Positions 26,137-35,086 of a DNA stretch of 39,044 nt are shown piece after piece; position 1 is the first letter of the stretch; every line of letters starts with the position of its first letter. Both the position numbers and the translations under genes were made by a program. Source of the DNA: CAVZLD01 sp964522605. Lineage in GTDB: Bacteria; Planctomycetota; Planctomycetia; Pirellulales; Pirellulaceae. The DNA lies in the NCBI GenBank assembly GCA_964522605.1, contig CAZFWV010000026.1, positions 1-39,044 of the forward strand, read 5' to 3'. The notes under the pieces were generated by a model, which saw nothing but the letters and a program-made list of their open reading frames with translations, made no database searches and had not been told where the DNA came from.

Positions 26137-27582
26137 ATGAGATTCTGGAATTCGCACCCATCTCGGAAGGTCCCATGGTCGACTTGGAACCGAATGGCCG
26201 TGCTGCATCACTCACTCGCTGTCATTTTTCTTGTTGGCTTGACCCAATCTTTAAGTCGTGACGGTTGGGCCGACGTTTTTGGACACGGGCAGCAGCAATT
26301 CGAGATCGAATTTGTAACGATCGGCCACCCGGGGAATTCTCCCGACCTGGATAACCAGCCGAATTCTTGGTACGGCCCGCCACCGAATCCGATTCCGGTC
26401 GGAGATGTACCCTATGTGTTTCGCATGGGGAAGTATGAGATCACTCGCGATGTGGTGGAAAAGGCCAACGCACTAGGTGACCTGGGTATTACTCTTTTTG
26501 ACATGACCGACGCCGGCGGCAACGGCCCCGAGCAACCTGCCACAGGGATCAATTGGTACGAAGCCGCGGTGTTTGCCAATTGGCTCAACATAAGTACGGG
26601 TCACCCGGAAGCCTACAAATTCGAGAGTGATTCATTCGCGCTATGGGATTCCGGCGACGTCGGCTTCAATCCCAACAACCCTTTCCGCAATCATCTTGCG
26701 CATTATTTTATCCCGAGTGTTGATGAGTGGTATAAGGCCGCATTCTATGACGGAGAAGCCACCACCTACCACGAGTTTGCCACGGGAAGCGACATACCTC
26801 CGACACCGGTGGCGAGTGGTACGACTCCGGGAACGGCCGTCTACCACCAACGTTTCCCCGCCCCCAGCCAGGCGGCCGGTGGCCTTAGTCCGTACGGTAC
26901 CATGGGACAAAGCGGGAACGTGTGGGAGTGGGAAGAAACCGAATTCGATCATTCAAACGATAGGGCATCAGCCGAACGGGGCTTGCGCAGTGGAAACTGG
27001 GATGACAATGCTGAGCATATTTCCGCATCGTACCGAAACCCGTTTTTCCCTTGGATCGAGAATCAATTCAACAGTTTTGGATTTCGAGTCGCAGCCGCCA
27101 TGGTGACCGGCGTTGCCGGCGACTTTAACGCGAATGGCGCACTGGATGCTGGAGATATTGATATGTTGCTACCTGGCGCATCAGACCCTTCGTTGGACTT
27201 GAACAATGACGGGAAGGTCGACGATGCCGACCGAAGCGTCTGGGTGAGTGACCTCGCAAAAACGTGGTACGGCGATGTCGATCTCAACGGTGAATTCAAC
27301 ACGGCAGACTTAGCGCAAGTCTTCACGGTTGGCAGATATGAGACGGGGGAATACGCCACTTGGACCGAAGGCGACTGGGATGGCAACACGCTGTTCGATA
27401 CGGGCGACTTCATCATTTCTTTGGCCGACGGCGGCTATGAGACGGGGCCACGGACGGATGCCGAGTTGGTGCCGGAGCCCGCGGGTGCGATGCCCATTTC
27501 GTTGGCAATGTGCCTCTTTTGCCTGCTCGCTCGCCAGTCAAAGTTCAGGGCTTGTCCCCTGTGGCCGATCCAAGGCGACTAG
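26137..27582 (+). CDS. SUMF1-like (FGE/EgtB/PvdO) secreted protein with dockerin-like tail and PEP-CTERM signal
   Basis: A 481-residue secreted protein. An N-terminal signal region (hydrophobic core about 22-37) leads to a formylglycine-generating-enzyme-like domain (about 52-325) with YEITRD, NWYEAAVFANWLN, PSVDEWYKAAFYDG, GNVWEWEE and FGFRVA. From Asp329 there are four EF-hand-like loops spaced over about 100 residues, each of the D-x-N-x-N/D-G-x-x-D/N-x-x-D type, as in dockerins. The C-terminus has VPEP (445-448), a hydrophobic stretch (450-464) and basic residues, a PEP-CTERM-type exosortase signal. The FGE-like domain has no Cys at all, so FGE copper-cysteine chemistry is excluded; a binding or structural role is more likely. 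Start at 26137 has an AAAGG ribosome site; Met20 is an alternative. The exosortase at 34178-35086 is the expected sorting enzyme. Confidence 0.87.
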   Translation: MRFWNSHPSRKVPWSTWNRMAVLHHSLAVIFLVGLTQSLSRDGWADVFGHGQQQFEIEFVTIGHPGNSPDLDNQPNSWYGPPPNPIPVGDVPYVFRMGKYEITRDVVEKANALGDLGITLFDMTDAGGNGPEQPATGINWYEAAVFANWLNISTGHPEAYKFESDSFALWDSGDVGFNPNNPFRNHLAHYFIPSVDEWYKAAFYDGEATTYHEFATGSDIPPTPVASGTTPGTAVYHQRFPAPSQAAGGLSPYGTMGQSGNVWEWEETEFDHSNDRASAERGLRSGNWDDNAEHISASYRNPFFPWIENQFNSFGFRVAAAMVTGVAGDFNANGALDAGDIDMLLPGASDPSLDLNNDGKVDDADRSVWVSDLAKTWYGDVDLNGEFNTADLAQVFTVGRYETGEYATWTEGDWDGNTLFDTGDFIISLADGGYETGPRTDAELVPEPAGAMPISLAMCLFCLLARQSKFRACPLWPIQGD

Positions 27583-28124
27583 CTGATGACTCAAGAACAA
27601 CTTCGGCATTTGGGTGCCTGGGGTCGAGACGCGAGGAACGAGCGCCGAGCCCCCAACCGCGTGACCTGGGGGCGCGCTGCGATCGACCCCAGCCACCCTC
27701 GTTGGAAGACAACGAAGTTATTCTTGAGTCTCGCTCAGGACGGAATTTGATGGACGGATCGCTTGCCCGCGCGTATTGGGTTACGAATTGCTTGAATTAT
27801 TCGGTGGCACTAATCGAAACCGCTGGCAGATGTGGAGCCCCAGAACTAAGCGATCTTTGGAATGCCCGCATTCTCTGGGAGGGGCGTAATCTGAAGAACG
27901 CGTGGGAAACTCATTCGCTGGAGCGTATTTCAACCTGATCATCTCTGCAGCTACGCCCGCCTGAGCGTGGGATGTTCGGAGTTTTTCCACCATCGGGCCA
28001 CGGAGGCTACAGCGTAAAAATGCGCTCTTGCGAAGTCAGGTAGCGGCACATCGCTCGGGTAGGTCGTCGATGACAATCGATATGGACCAAGTGTCTCCAT
28101 CGCCTGTTAGTCGAGATAGTTACC
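27583..28124. other. Intergenic region between the two VPEP-tailed protein genes
   Basis: About 540 bases with no convincing gene. It contains a large nested palindrome (27613-27697). The remaining sequence is of mixed composition, with no T-run terminator and no recognised promoter. Confidence 0.55.
27613..27697. repeat. Nested palindromic element (REP-like)
   Basis: Outer arms of 15 bases (27613-27627 and 27683-27697) are inverted repeats with a single mismatch and contain CTGGGGTCGA/TCGACCCCAG. Inside, GCCCCCA (27649-27655) and TGGGGGC (27667-27673) form a second perfect stem. The 85-base unit can fold into one long hairpin or cruciform. Similar GGGGTCGA-type palindromes are, from memory, scattered between genes in planctomycetes; this was not searched. 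Confidence 0.65.
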
Positions 28125-29765
28125 ATGGTGTCACCGTCATTGCGTCGTGATCGCCTGATTCTCTTTCCAATGTTGCTCTCTGCGATCTTTGCGAGCCACC
28201 TGCCCGCCGGGCAATACCCGTTGTGGGAATTAGACGAGACACTCTCCGGTCAAACTCACGGAGCTATGGGAGTGTGGAACGGTCTGTTGTGGGGTCTGAA
28301 TCACGAGGGCTATCAGATCTGGACGTACGACGGATCTGTTTTTGGTCTTGGTGGACGTCTTCCCCAGGGCTATAAGCCCTTTCGTCCTTTGTTCACCGAC
28401 CAGGGCATGTTTGTGGTTGCCCGCGAGGGACATCCTGACGGTGGGAAAAGTGTCCATGTCATGAGATCGCCGGATGGCTTTGAGGACTTTGAAACACTTC
28501 TGTCATTCGACTACCTGATCGGCTCCACACCCTTGGAGAATTCGATTGTCGACCTCGGCCAGCGGCGGCTTTTATATATCGACTATGGCAACGATTCCTC
28601 GGTCTATTATTCGGCGGACAACGGGGACAGCTGGAATCGCGTTTTTCAACCCGTCGCTGGCTCCGTGAAACACTTCCACGGTGCCTTCTTTGATTCAGAG
28701 TACGAGAAGCTCTACTTGATGAGTGGTGATAGCAACAGCGAATCCTCGATCATGGTATGTGACAATGTTTTTGGCCAGGATGGACTGCTAAATAATCCCG
28801 CGATGTGGGTGACTCGATGGGGCATGGCTGATCCCAGTCGATCGACACTCGATGAGGACTATCTTTTGGATCCAGACGGGATCGTGGCAAGTCAACGGAC
28901 TCGAACAGTGGACATGATCATTGATGGAGACTACATCTACTGGGGAGAGGATACCGGCCATGGCAGTGGGCAGAGCGTCTTTCGAGTACACCGCCAGTCC
29001 ATGGATGTGGAACAAATCGGTGAGCGAGGTATCATTGGAGCGCCGTGGAGTTTCCTACGGACATCGGCGGGAGATCTGTTGTTCGTCTCGGCCAGTATCC
29101 ACTACGGAGGCCGGATCATTCCGGGACATGACGAATACGTCAGAATCTATGCTTTCAATGAGCAACGGACAGACTGGGCTGAAATCACCCGCTTCGAACG
29201 AAAGACACCGTTTTACGACACGGCATTTTCGCTAGGTTTTTTCGAGGCCCGTGACCGTGTGTGGGTTTATGGTTATGAGTTTCCGCAGGAAGTGCGTGAT
29301 ATTGTTGGTCGGCTTTTTCGGTACGCACTCCCCGGCGATTTCGACTCCAATGGCGTCCTCGATGTCACGGACATTGATCTCTTGAGTCGGGCGATCTCGG
29401 ACAAATCCACTGACCTCCAGTTCGACGTGAACGCGGACGGCGCGATCACGTGGACAGACCAGCACGCATGGATCCACGACTTGAAAAAGACCTTCATCGG
29501 TGACGCCAACGTCGACGGCGAATTCAATACAGCCGATTTCGTGCAGGTGCTCGAGAGGGGTAAATATGAAACACCAGAGTGTGCCGCGTGGTCCGAAGGC
29601 GACTGGAATGGCGACGGTGTGTTCGATACGGGTGACTTTGTGGTTGCGTTTGAAGATGGTGGCTACGAACGCGGGCCTCGGATGGTCGCGGTGGTGGTGC
29701 CGGAGCCGGATGGATGGGTCTTGTGCCTGTTGGGGATGACGCTCTTGTGGCGACGATCGCGATGA
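28125..29765 (+). CDS. Secreted BNR/beta-propeller-like protein with dockerin-like tail and PEP-CTERM signal
   Basis: A 546-residue secreted protein. Signal peptide at about 1-28 (basic RRDR then hydrophobic LILFPMLLSAIFA). The body (about 30-400) is beta-rich and includes an Asp-box, YYSADNGDSWNRVF (about 161-174), typical of BNR/sialidase-like propellers, but the sialidase catalytic set is not evident. From Asp405 four EF-hand-like loops follow, closely matching those in the upstream gene (shared GEFNTAD, EGDW, FDTGDF and DGGYE-x-GPR blocks). The C-terminus VPEP (525-528), a short hydrophobic stretch and RRSR form a PEP-CTERM-type sorting signal, only 18 residues from PEP to the end. Likely surface-anchored or released by the exosortase. 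Ligand unknown; a polysaccharide-binding role is inference. Confidence 0.85.
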   Translation: MVSPSLRRDRLILFPMLLSAIFASHLPAGQYPLWELDETLSGQTHGAMGVWNGLLWGLNHEGYQIWTYDGSVFGLGGRLPQGYKPFRPLFTDQGMFVVAREGHPDGGKSVHVMRSPDGFEDFETLLSFDYLIGSTPLENSIVDLGQRRLLYIDYGNDSSVYYSADNGDSWNRVFQPVAGSVKHFHGAFFDSEYEKLYLMSGDSNSESSIMVCDNVFGQDGLLNNPAMWVTRWGMADPSRSTLDEDYLLDPDGIVASQRTRTVDMIIDGDYIYWGEDTGHGSGQSVFRVHRQSMDVEQIGERGIIGAPWSFLRTSAGDLLFVSASIHYGGRIIPGHDEYVRIYAFNEQRTDWAEITRFERKTPFYDTAFSLGFFEARDRVWVYGYEFPQEVRDIVGRLFRYALPGDFDSNGVLDVTDIDLLSRAISDKSTDLQFDVNADGAITWTDQHAWIHDLKKTFIGDANVDGEFNTADFVQVLERGKYETPECAAWSEGDWNGDGVFDTGDFVVAFEDGGYERGPRMVAVVVPEPDGWVLCLLGMTLLWRRSR

Positions 29766-29986
29766 CCGAACGGCTGGAAGGAAGAAGGAAACGGGGACAT
29801 TCAGCGCGCCGGGATAAATCGGCTTGGAGTTGGGAAGAAAAAAGTCCTCAGAGGAAGATTGACCAGCGTGCGGGGATCAGCCAATGAACAATCGCCCGCT
29901 CGACGCAGTCATGCACAGATGGCAGAAGTCGCTGGATCCGTACAGAGGATGCAGAGCGAAAGCGTCATGAGAACGCGGCAATCGCT

Positions 29987-30880
29987 TCAGGCAGTGGTTT
30001 CTGCAATTCGAGCTTGCACTTCATCAAGCGACGAATGATGGATAGCTAGAACGTTTTCTTGCTCATCCACCGACGAAAAACAGATCTCCCCGGAAGCCGC
30101 GTCGTATCGCCCAAGCCTGTATCCGGCATCACACAGCACATTCGTCAGGGATTCCGCCGAGCTTCCAAATCGCTGCAGCAATCGGTCCTTAAGCTCGACA
30201 ATCCAAACTGACGGATTGGCTCGTCTCAGACTCTCTTGACCACCGCGGAACACAACCTCCTCCGCACCCTCAACATCGATCTTCCCCATGGCATACCGTG
30301 TTTCCTCGAGTACCAGATCGAGCGTCACGAGGGGCACTTCTGCTAATGCATCTCCGCCACCTTCCTGCTCGTGAGACAGAGCGATGCGGTTGGTTAGATC
30401 TTTCTTCTGTAAGAAACTCACCTTTCCCAACTGATCCCCCAACGCGGCGAATCGTGCTTCAACTTGCCTCAGGTCATTGATACGGACATTTTCTTCGAGC
30501 CGTTGAAATGCCTTTCGCCCCGGCTCAAACGCGAGAACTCGCCCGCCTTCGCCAACCAAAGAGGAGGCAAGCAGAGTGTAGATGCCAATGTTTGCCCCAA
30601 CATCGACAAAAGCATCTCCCGGTCGAAGGTAACGTCGCATGAAGTGCATTTCATCGAAATCGGGCCATCCATTCAGGTAGAGCATTACGCCCGCACCGCG
30701 GCTGTCCGGATAACATCGCATACGAAGTCCGCCAAAGACCTCGATCTCACGATACCACTTAGAACTCCTTTTGAGCCGTTTGTAGATCTGCCATTGAATC
30801 GCCGAGCCTAAGGCGCGAAACCGACGCTTGCGGTTTGCCGGATGTGTCCAGATGTTCTTGAGGACGTCCATGGACGACAT
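29987..30880 (-). CDS. FkbM-family methyltransferase
   Basis: A 297-residue SAM-dependent methyltransferase. Motif I is DVGANIGIYT at residues 93-102, followed by the FEPG acidic loop and the family-typical KIDVEGAEEVVFRGG block. FkbM-type enzymes in polysaccharide loci usually O-methylate a sugar hydroxyl. I chose the ATG at 30880 (an ATG three codons later is nearly equivalent); a GTG at 31024 would add 48 residues of no domain character and lies inside a small tandem duplication. It is the last gene of the minus-strand exosortase group, 175 bases after EpsI. Cytoplasmic; acceptor unknown. Confidence 0.88.
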   Translation of the reverse strand: MSSMDVLKNIWTHPANRKRRFRALGSAIQWQIYKRLKRSSKWYREIEVFGGLRMRCYPDSRGAGVMLYLNGWPDFDEMHFMRRYLRPGDAFVDVGANIGIYTLLASSLVGEGGRVLAFEPGRKAFQRLEENVRINDLRQVEARFAALGDQLGKVSFLQKKDLTNRIALSHEQEGGGDALAEVPLVTLDLVLEETRYAMGKIDVEGAEEVVFRGGQESLRRANPSVWIVELKDRLLQRFGSSAESLTNVLCDAGYRLGRYDAASGEICFSSVDEQENVLAIHHSSLDEVQARIAETTA

Positions 30881-31016
30881 ACGGTTATCGGGATGAACAG
30901 TCGGGACAATTTGATCTGCCACTGGGAACCTACTGAATCCATGGGATCTTTTGCCAAGCCAACGCCGCGACTGGGCACCTCGGCAGCGGTGTGCGATTAC
31001 CCAGTTACGCTCTTGC

Positions 31017-31036
31017 CGTGACACGACGTGACACGA
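31017..31036. repeat. 10-bp tandem duplication
   Basis: CGTGACACGA occurs twice head to tail between the EpsI gene and the FkbM gene. It could be a replication slip or an operator-like direct repeat; no other copy was seen nearby. Confidence 0.7.
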
Positions 31037-31055
31037 AGCTGTACACCGATGTCAG

Positions 31056-31727
31056 CTAACCCGCCGTTGATGCCTCTTGTTCGAAGAGCACGCGATTCAG
31101 TACGGGAAAGAACTGTCGCACGAATTCGAGAGTCGGGTTGCGTTCAATCTCGTCGTTAACCTGGTCCAAATCCGTGATCAGGTAGACTTTATAGAGTGCC
31201 GATCGACCGGCGAACGTCGGTTTCGGCATCGCGGGCCCCCGCCATTTTCCGTCGTCAGAGAAGCTCCAGAAGATACGAATACGATGCGTCCGCAAGGGGT
31301 CTTCCTTTTGAAAGACAGTCGTTCGAAATTCAGGTTGCGGATCAAGGTCCGGCACTTTGTCAATGGTGTAGGCCTTTGCATCGTCCATCATCTCATAGCC
31401 AGCACCAACGTAACACCAGTCTGGAGTATGAATGGTAACGTGCCGGGCACTTCCACTGACCAGATACACATTGATGCGTTGACCTTCGCGGTTCTGGTAT
31501 GTCCTTGAGATACATCCGTCACAGTTGGAAGCCTTAAATTCTTCCTCGTTAATCGTTTCGTCAGTGCCCTCCCATTCACCAATCTTCACCGGAACGAGCT
31601 CCAACCGCTCCGTGAACTGATTTAGCTTTTCCGAGTCGGCTCGACCCCACCGGTCTGAATACTTGCCCTCAATCAGCGTCCCAACGGCCAGGACGACTAA
31701 CACAACAGCGAACGGAACATACTTCAT
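31056..31727 (-). CDS. Exosortase-associated EpsI-family protein (DUF3485)
   Basis: A 223-residue protein with one N-terminal transmembrane helix (about 4-20) and a periplasmic domain. The family signature is visible as HTPDWCYVGAGYE, matching the H-x-P-x-x-C pattern of EpsI proteins, plus a second Cys pair (SNCDGC) and a C-terminal KVYLITD block. EpsI-type proteins occur next to or fused with exosortases and are needed for exopolysaccharide or sorting by an unclear mechanism. Start ATG 31727 has a GAGGG ribosome site nine bases upstream and puts the helix at the N-terminus; a TTG at 31778 is less likely. It follows the BY-kinase by 64 bases in the exosortase operon. Confidence 0.9.
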   Translation of the reverse strand: MKYVPFAVVLVVLAVGTLIEGKYSDRWGRADSEKLNQFTERLELVPVKIGEWEGTDETINEEEFKASNCDGCISRTYQNREGQRINVYLVSGSARHVTIHTPDWCYVGAGYEMMDDAKAYTIDKVPDLDPQPEFRTTVFQKEDPLRTHRIRIFWSFSDDGKWRGPAMPKPTFAGRSALYKVYLITDLDQVNDEIERNPTLEFVRQFFPVLNRVLFEQEASTAG

Positions 31728-31791
31728 CGGTGAAAACCCTCGCCAGTTCGTCGTGAAGTAACTCTTCTGCAGATCCAAAACGAAACAGATC

Positions 31792-34113
31792 TCACACCTT
31801 CTCCAATTGCGGATCTCGACTGACAGGCTCCTCGTCCGTCAACTGCAGGTCACTCTTTCGAACGTCCACGTCTGCTCCATTCACAACAGCCCCAGCGATC
31901 GGAATCCCAACGGACTGCAGCCGACTGCAGGCCTCCGTCACCTTCGGCAACCGACTCACGTCGCGACGAACAGAAATAATCGCACCATCGACATGCTGTC
32001 CCAAAAGCATCGCGTCGGGGCTGGTCAAAACCGGGCCCGTGTCGACGATGACCGTGTCGAAGCGTTGTCGCAATTCGCCGAAGAGCTTTCCGACAATCGA
32101 CGACGCCAACGCCTGATCCGTACTGGCGTCGCGACGGCCAGCACTCAACCACCACAGTCCTTCCGCCGGCGTGGGCTGAACGACGTCGTCGAGCGTCACG
32201 TCTCCGCGGAGCAACTCACTTAGGCCTTGCTGGAAAGGCATGCCCAGCACAACGTGCTGCTGCGGATTGCGAAGGTCCCCGTCAATCAAAAGCGTCCGGC
32301 GTCCGGAGCGGGCAAAACTGACCGCGAGCTGGCTGGCTACCGTCGTTTTGCCTTCCTGTCCCAAAGCACTAGTGACCATCACAACTTCATAGGGTCGCTT
32401 CGTTGTTGCGAAGAGCAAACCAGTGCGAATGCTGTCGATCGAACGTGTCAGGCCAACCTCGACCATCCGCCGACCAGTCTCCGAGAGCGACATCAGTCCG
32501 GCGGCCCGGCGCCCATGAAGGAGCGGCAATGTACCGATCACCCGTACGTCGCCGCGGTCCATAATTTCCTGGGTGTTGTTGACTTTCTTCGCTTGCATAT
32601 CCCAAAACGTCAAACCAAGCACCGTCGCACTCAAGGCCAGCAACCAGGTGGCGATCACTTGCAGGTACCGCATGATCCAGTTGCTTGCGTCGGGTATCTC
32701 CGCGGTCTGACCGAGGACGTCCACTTGGGCTCGTGATTGGATGTCCAATTGAAGTGTCTCGATCTCCTGGTTGACCGCAGTCGCCATTTCCTCAAGTTGC
32801 TTGAGCTCAAGTTCCACAGCCTCTAGATCGACACTGAATGTGCCCATCTGCTTTAGTTCGTCGGCAAGCTTCCCATATTCCTCATCGAGTGCAACAAGCC
32901 GTTGTGCCGCCAATTGGTATCTCGCCTTCAGCATCTGGAATTCCTGCTGCAGTTGTCGGTCATCGCGATCTGTCAGCAGTCGCAACCGCTCCAGCGCCTC
33001 ATTCTTCTTTTCGTACTTGAACTGCTCCATCTGACTTCTGAGAGCAGATACCTGTGATTGCATTCCAGCACCGCCACCGACACGGCCAGGTAATTGACCG
33101 GCCCGTAGCTTCATCGCCTGCTCAAGTTCCACCAACTGCGTCTTCATCGCGGCGTATTCCGGATACTGCATCAACATGTCTTCGATTTCGAAGTCACGCG
33201 GCTGAAACATTGTATTGGCCTGCATCAGCATCTGTTGTTGCGAAATCAAGTCCGTGATTTCGTTCAATGCCTTTTTGGCTGCTGCCCGCTCATTCTCCAA
33301 CGACATCAACCGTTTGATACCCATGTCAACCTGCAGTTTGACATTTTCCGATTCAGTCGAGCCGTAAGTCGAGGCGAATTCACCCATTTTTTTCAACGCG
33401 GCTCTGTAATCATCCTTCAATTGATCCCGCTTTACCTCGAGTTTCTTCAGCCTGGCGGCCGCTTGAATCTGCTCCTTCTTCACGACTTCATCTTCATAAG
33501 CGTCGGTGATTGCATTCAGAAGTTTGATCAGCTCTTCGTCATCGCGCTCGCGCATGCTGACTTCAAGGATTTCCGACCCCTCCTCATAACGAACCCTCAA
33601 TTCGTTCCGAAGCCAAGCAATTTTGTTTTCGCGTTCACCCAGCCATGGCCATCGCTCGTTGCGGACGATCGAAAGCTGTTCGATGCCCGGCGTCTGAAGA
33701 GCCCTGTTGAGTACCAATGGTTGCCGAAGCAAAACAGCTTGTGTTTGTTTGTCGATCTCGTATTCCTGAGGATGAACACTGCGCGTGTACTTATCACGCA
33801 ACATCGCTTCTGGATTGCGATATACACGGATATACCTGAACGCCTGGTACGTTTCCGGTAGCATGAACCACAGCAGGCCAGCCAACGTGGTCGCTATCAG
33901 AAAACCAATTCCCAGACCAGATAGCCATGTTCGCCGGAGCGAGTGCAGGAAGCTAGTGAAGTTGAAGCCGCTACTGCCCTCTCCGCCATCGATCCACGGA
34001 GAAGCCGGCAGAGGCATGCCGAGCGTACCGGGAGCAGGCTGCGGGATTGCGGGCAACTGAACAGAATCGGCCGATGTGGGTTGGTTCATGGGGCGGGGAT
34101 CGGTTTCAGACAT
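31792..34113 (-). CDS. Wzz/BY-kinase (polysaccharide chain-length and tyrosine autokinase-like protein)
   Basis: A 773-residue co-polymerase. An N-terminal proline-rich cytoplasmic tail is followed by a first transmembrane helix (about 66-86), a long periplasmic Wzz domain with coiled coil (about 100-480), a second helix (about 490-510) and a C-terminal BY-kinase domain. The kinase has Walker A with Lys589 in GQEGKTT, Walker A' with Asp611 and Asp613 in LLIDGDLRNP, and Walker B with Asp691 in TVIVDTGP. Unusually, the C-terminal tail after the kinase core has no tyrosine, so the usual autophosphorylation cluster is missing. It would control polymer length and couple polymerisation to export. 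The ATG at 34113 has an AGGAG site. Lies between exosortase and EpsI. Confidence 0.93.
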   Translation of the reverse strand: MSETDPRPMNQPTSADSVQLPAIPQPAPGTLGMPLPASPWIDGGEGSSGFNFTSFLHSLRRTWLSGLGIGFLIATTLAGLLWFMLPETYQAFRYIRVYRNPEAMLRDKYTRSVHPQEYEIDKQTQAVLLRQPLVLNRALQTPGIEQLSIVRNERWPWLGERENKIAWLRNELRVRYEEGSEILEVSMRERDDEELIKLLNAITDAYEDEVVKKEQIQAAARLKKLEVKRDQLKDDYRAALKKMGEFASTYGSTESENVKLQVDMGIKRLMSLENERAAAKKALNEITDLISQQQMLMQANTMFQPRDFEIEDMLMQYPEYAAMKTQLVELEQAMKLRAGQLPGRVGGGAGMQSQVSALRSQMEQFKYEKKNEALERLRLLTDRDDRQLQQEFQMLKARYQLAAQRLVALDEEYGKLADELKQMGTFSVDLEAVELELKQLEEMATAVNQEIETLQLDIQSRAQVDVLGQTAEIPDASNWIMRYLQVIATWLLALSATVLGLTFWDMQAKKVNNTQEIMDRGDVRVIGTLPLLHGRRAAGLMSLSETGRRMVEVGLTRSIDSIRTGLLFATTKRPYEVVMVTSALGQEGKTTVASQLAVSFARSGRRTLLIDGDLRNPQQHVVLGMPFQQGLSELLRGDVTLDDVVQPTPAEGLWWLSAGRRDASTDQALASSIVGKLFGELRQRFDTVIVDTGPVLTSPDAMLLGQHVDGAIISVRRDVSRLPKVTEACSRLQSVGIPIAGAVVNGADVDVRKSDLQLTDEEPVSRDPQLEKV

Positions 34114-34177
34114 TCACTTGGACTCCTGTGGGGCCGAATGACGAGTTCACCAAGAAACAGGCGAAAGGAACCGCTCG

Positions 34178-35086
34178 TCAGATCGGCTTGCCAAATGTCG
34201 GGGTCAGGGGCCGGGGAGGTTCTTCCTCAATTACCAAACGGGACAGGATCTGCATTTCCAGAAACAGAAAACCAAGGGCCAGCGGCATCATGATCAGGCC
34301 CGCAAAGTCGTGAAAGATCTGGTTCACGATCTTCTCATCCAGTTGCAAGTTGTACAGCATGCCGGTCAGCGTGATCCGAATGCAGTTGACCAGCAACGCA
34401 ATCGGAACCGAACTGGCCAAGATCAGAATCCGTTCCCACCAAGGACGGTGCGTGCTAATCATCACGATCGCCACGGCCAGCGCGATGAAAATCGTCAACA
34501 TCCGCAGGCCACTGCATTGGTCAACCACGTTCATGGGCGTCTGTTCCAGCATGATTCGATTCCCTTCCCGGTAGGCATCCACGCCCAACGTTTGCAGTGC
34601 GAAAACGCTCGATTTGGTGGCCAACGTCTGCAGGGGACGCATGATGTTGTCGACCAGGAATCCGGGCAGCGGAAACATGAACACCAGGAAGGCGATCGCC
34701 GGCCCCGCCCAACGCAGGGTCCGTAGACCACCGACCAGGACAAACACGCCCAGCAAGCAAACCACCAGCGAAAGCCGGTCGATGGTGAACTGGACCGTGT
34801 AGGAACCAAGAATTCGCATGACGGTGGCCAAGACGATCAAGGCTACCCCCCACCAGCGTTCGCGCTGGCTGACTTCCCCGAATGGTTCCCGCCGAAAGTA
34901 CAGCAGGTACAACGCGAACAGGGGAATCAGGTAGCCGTGGCTGTACATGGGAGAATCCCATGCATCTGCCGTGCCGATGATGGTGTTCCAGTAGCAAGCC
35001 GCCACGATGACCGTCAGTCCACCAATCAGGATCCAAGACGTTTGTTGTCGGTCTTGAAGGAGCGAAGTCGAGGGAGCGTCAGTCAC
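34178..35086 (-). CDS. Exosortase (XrtU-like)
   Basis: A 302-residue membrane cysteine transpeptidase-like enzyme with about eight transmembrane segments. The catalytic triad of exosortases is visible: Cys191 in VVDQCSGLRML, Arg237 in VNCIRITLTG and His259 in IFHDFAG. It would cleave PEP-CTERM-type tails at the outer face of the inner membrane and hand the protein on to a surface destination. The two VPEP-tailed proteins at 26137-29765 are the nearest candidate substrates. It heads the minus-strand operon with the BY-kinase, EpsI and FkbM. Start GTG with an AAGG ribosome site. The planctomycete exosortase U class fits by neighbourhood; the subclass was not tested. Confidence 0.93.
   Translation of the reverse strand: MTDAPSTSLLQDRQQTSWILIGGLTVIVAACYWNTIIGTADAWDSPMYSHGYLIPLFALYLLYFRREPFGEVSQRERWWGVALIVLATVMRILGSYTVQFTIDRLSLVVCLLGVFVLVGGLRTLRWAGPAIAFLVFMFPLPGFLVDNIMRPLQTLATKSSVFALQTLGVDAYREGNRIMLEQTPMNVVDQCSGLRMLTIFIALAVAIVMISTHRPWWERILILASSVPIALLVNCIRITLTGMLYNLQLDEKIVNQIFHDFAGLIMMPLALGFLFLEMQILSRLVIEEEPPRPLTPTFGKPI

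Noticed and set aside
27510..27938. 142-codon frame overlapping the SUMF1-like gene end
   Set aside because: Runs through the palindromic element and shares sequence with the gene end in another frame; no support.
33235..33861. 208-codon plus-strand frame
   Set aside because: Antisense shadow of the Wzz coiled-coil region of the BY-kinase gene.
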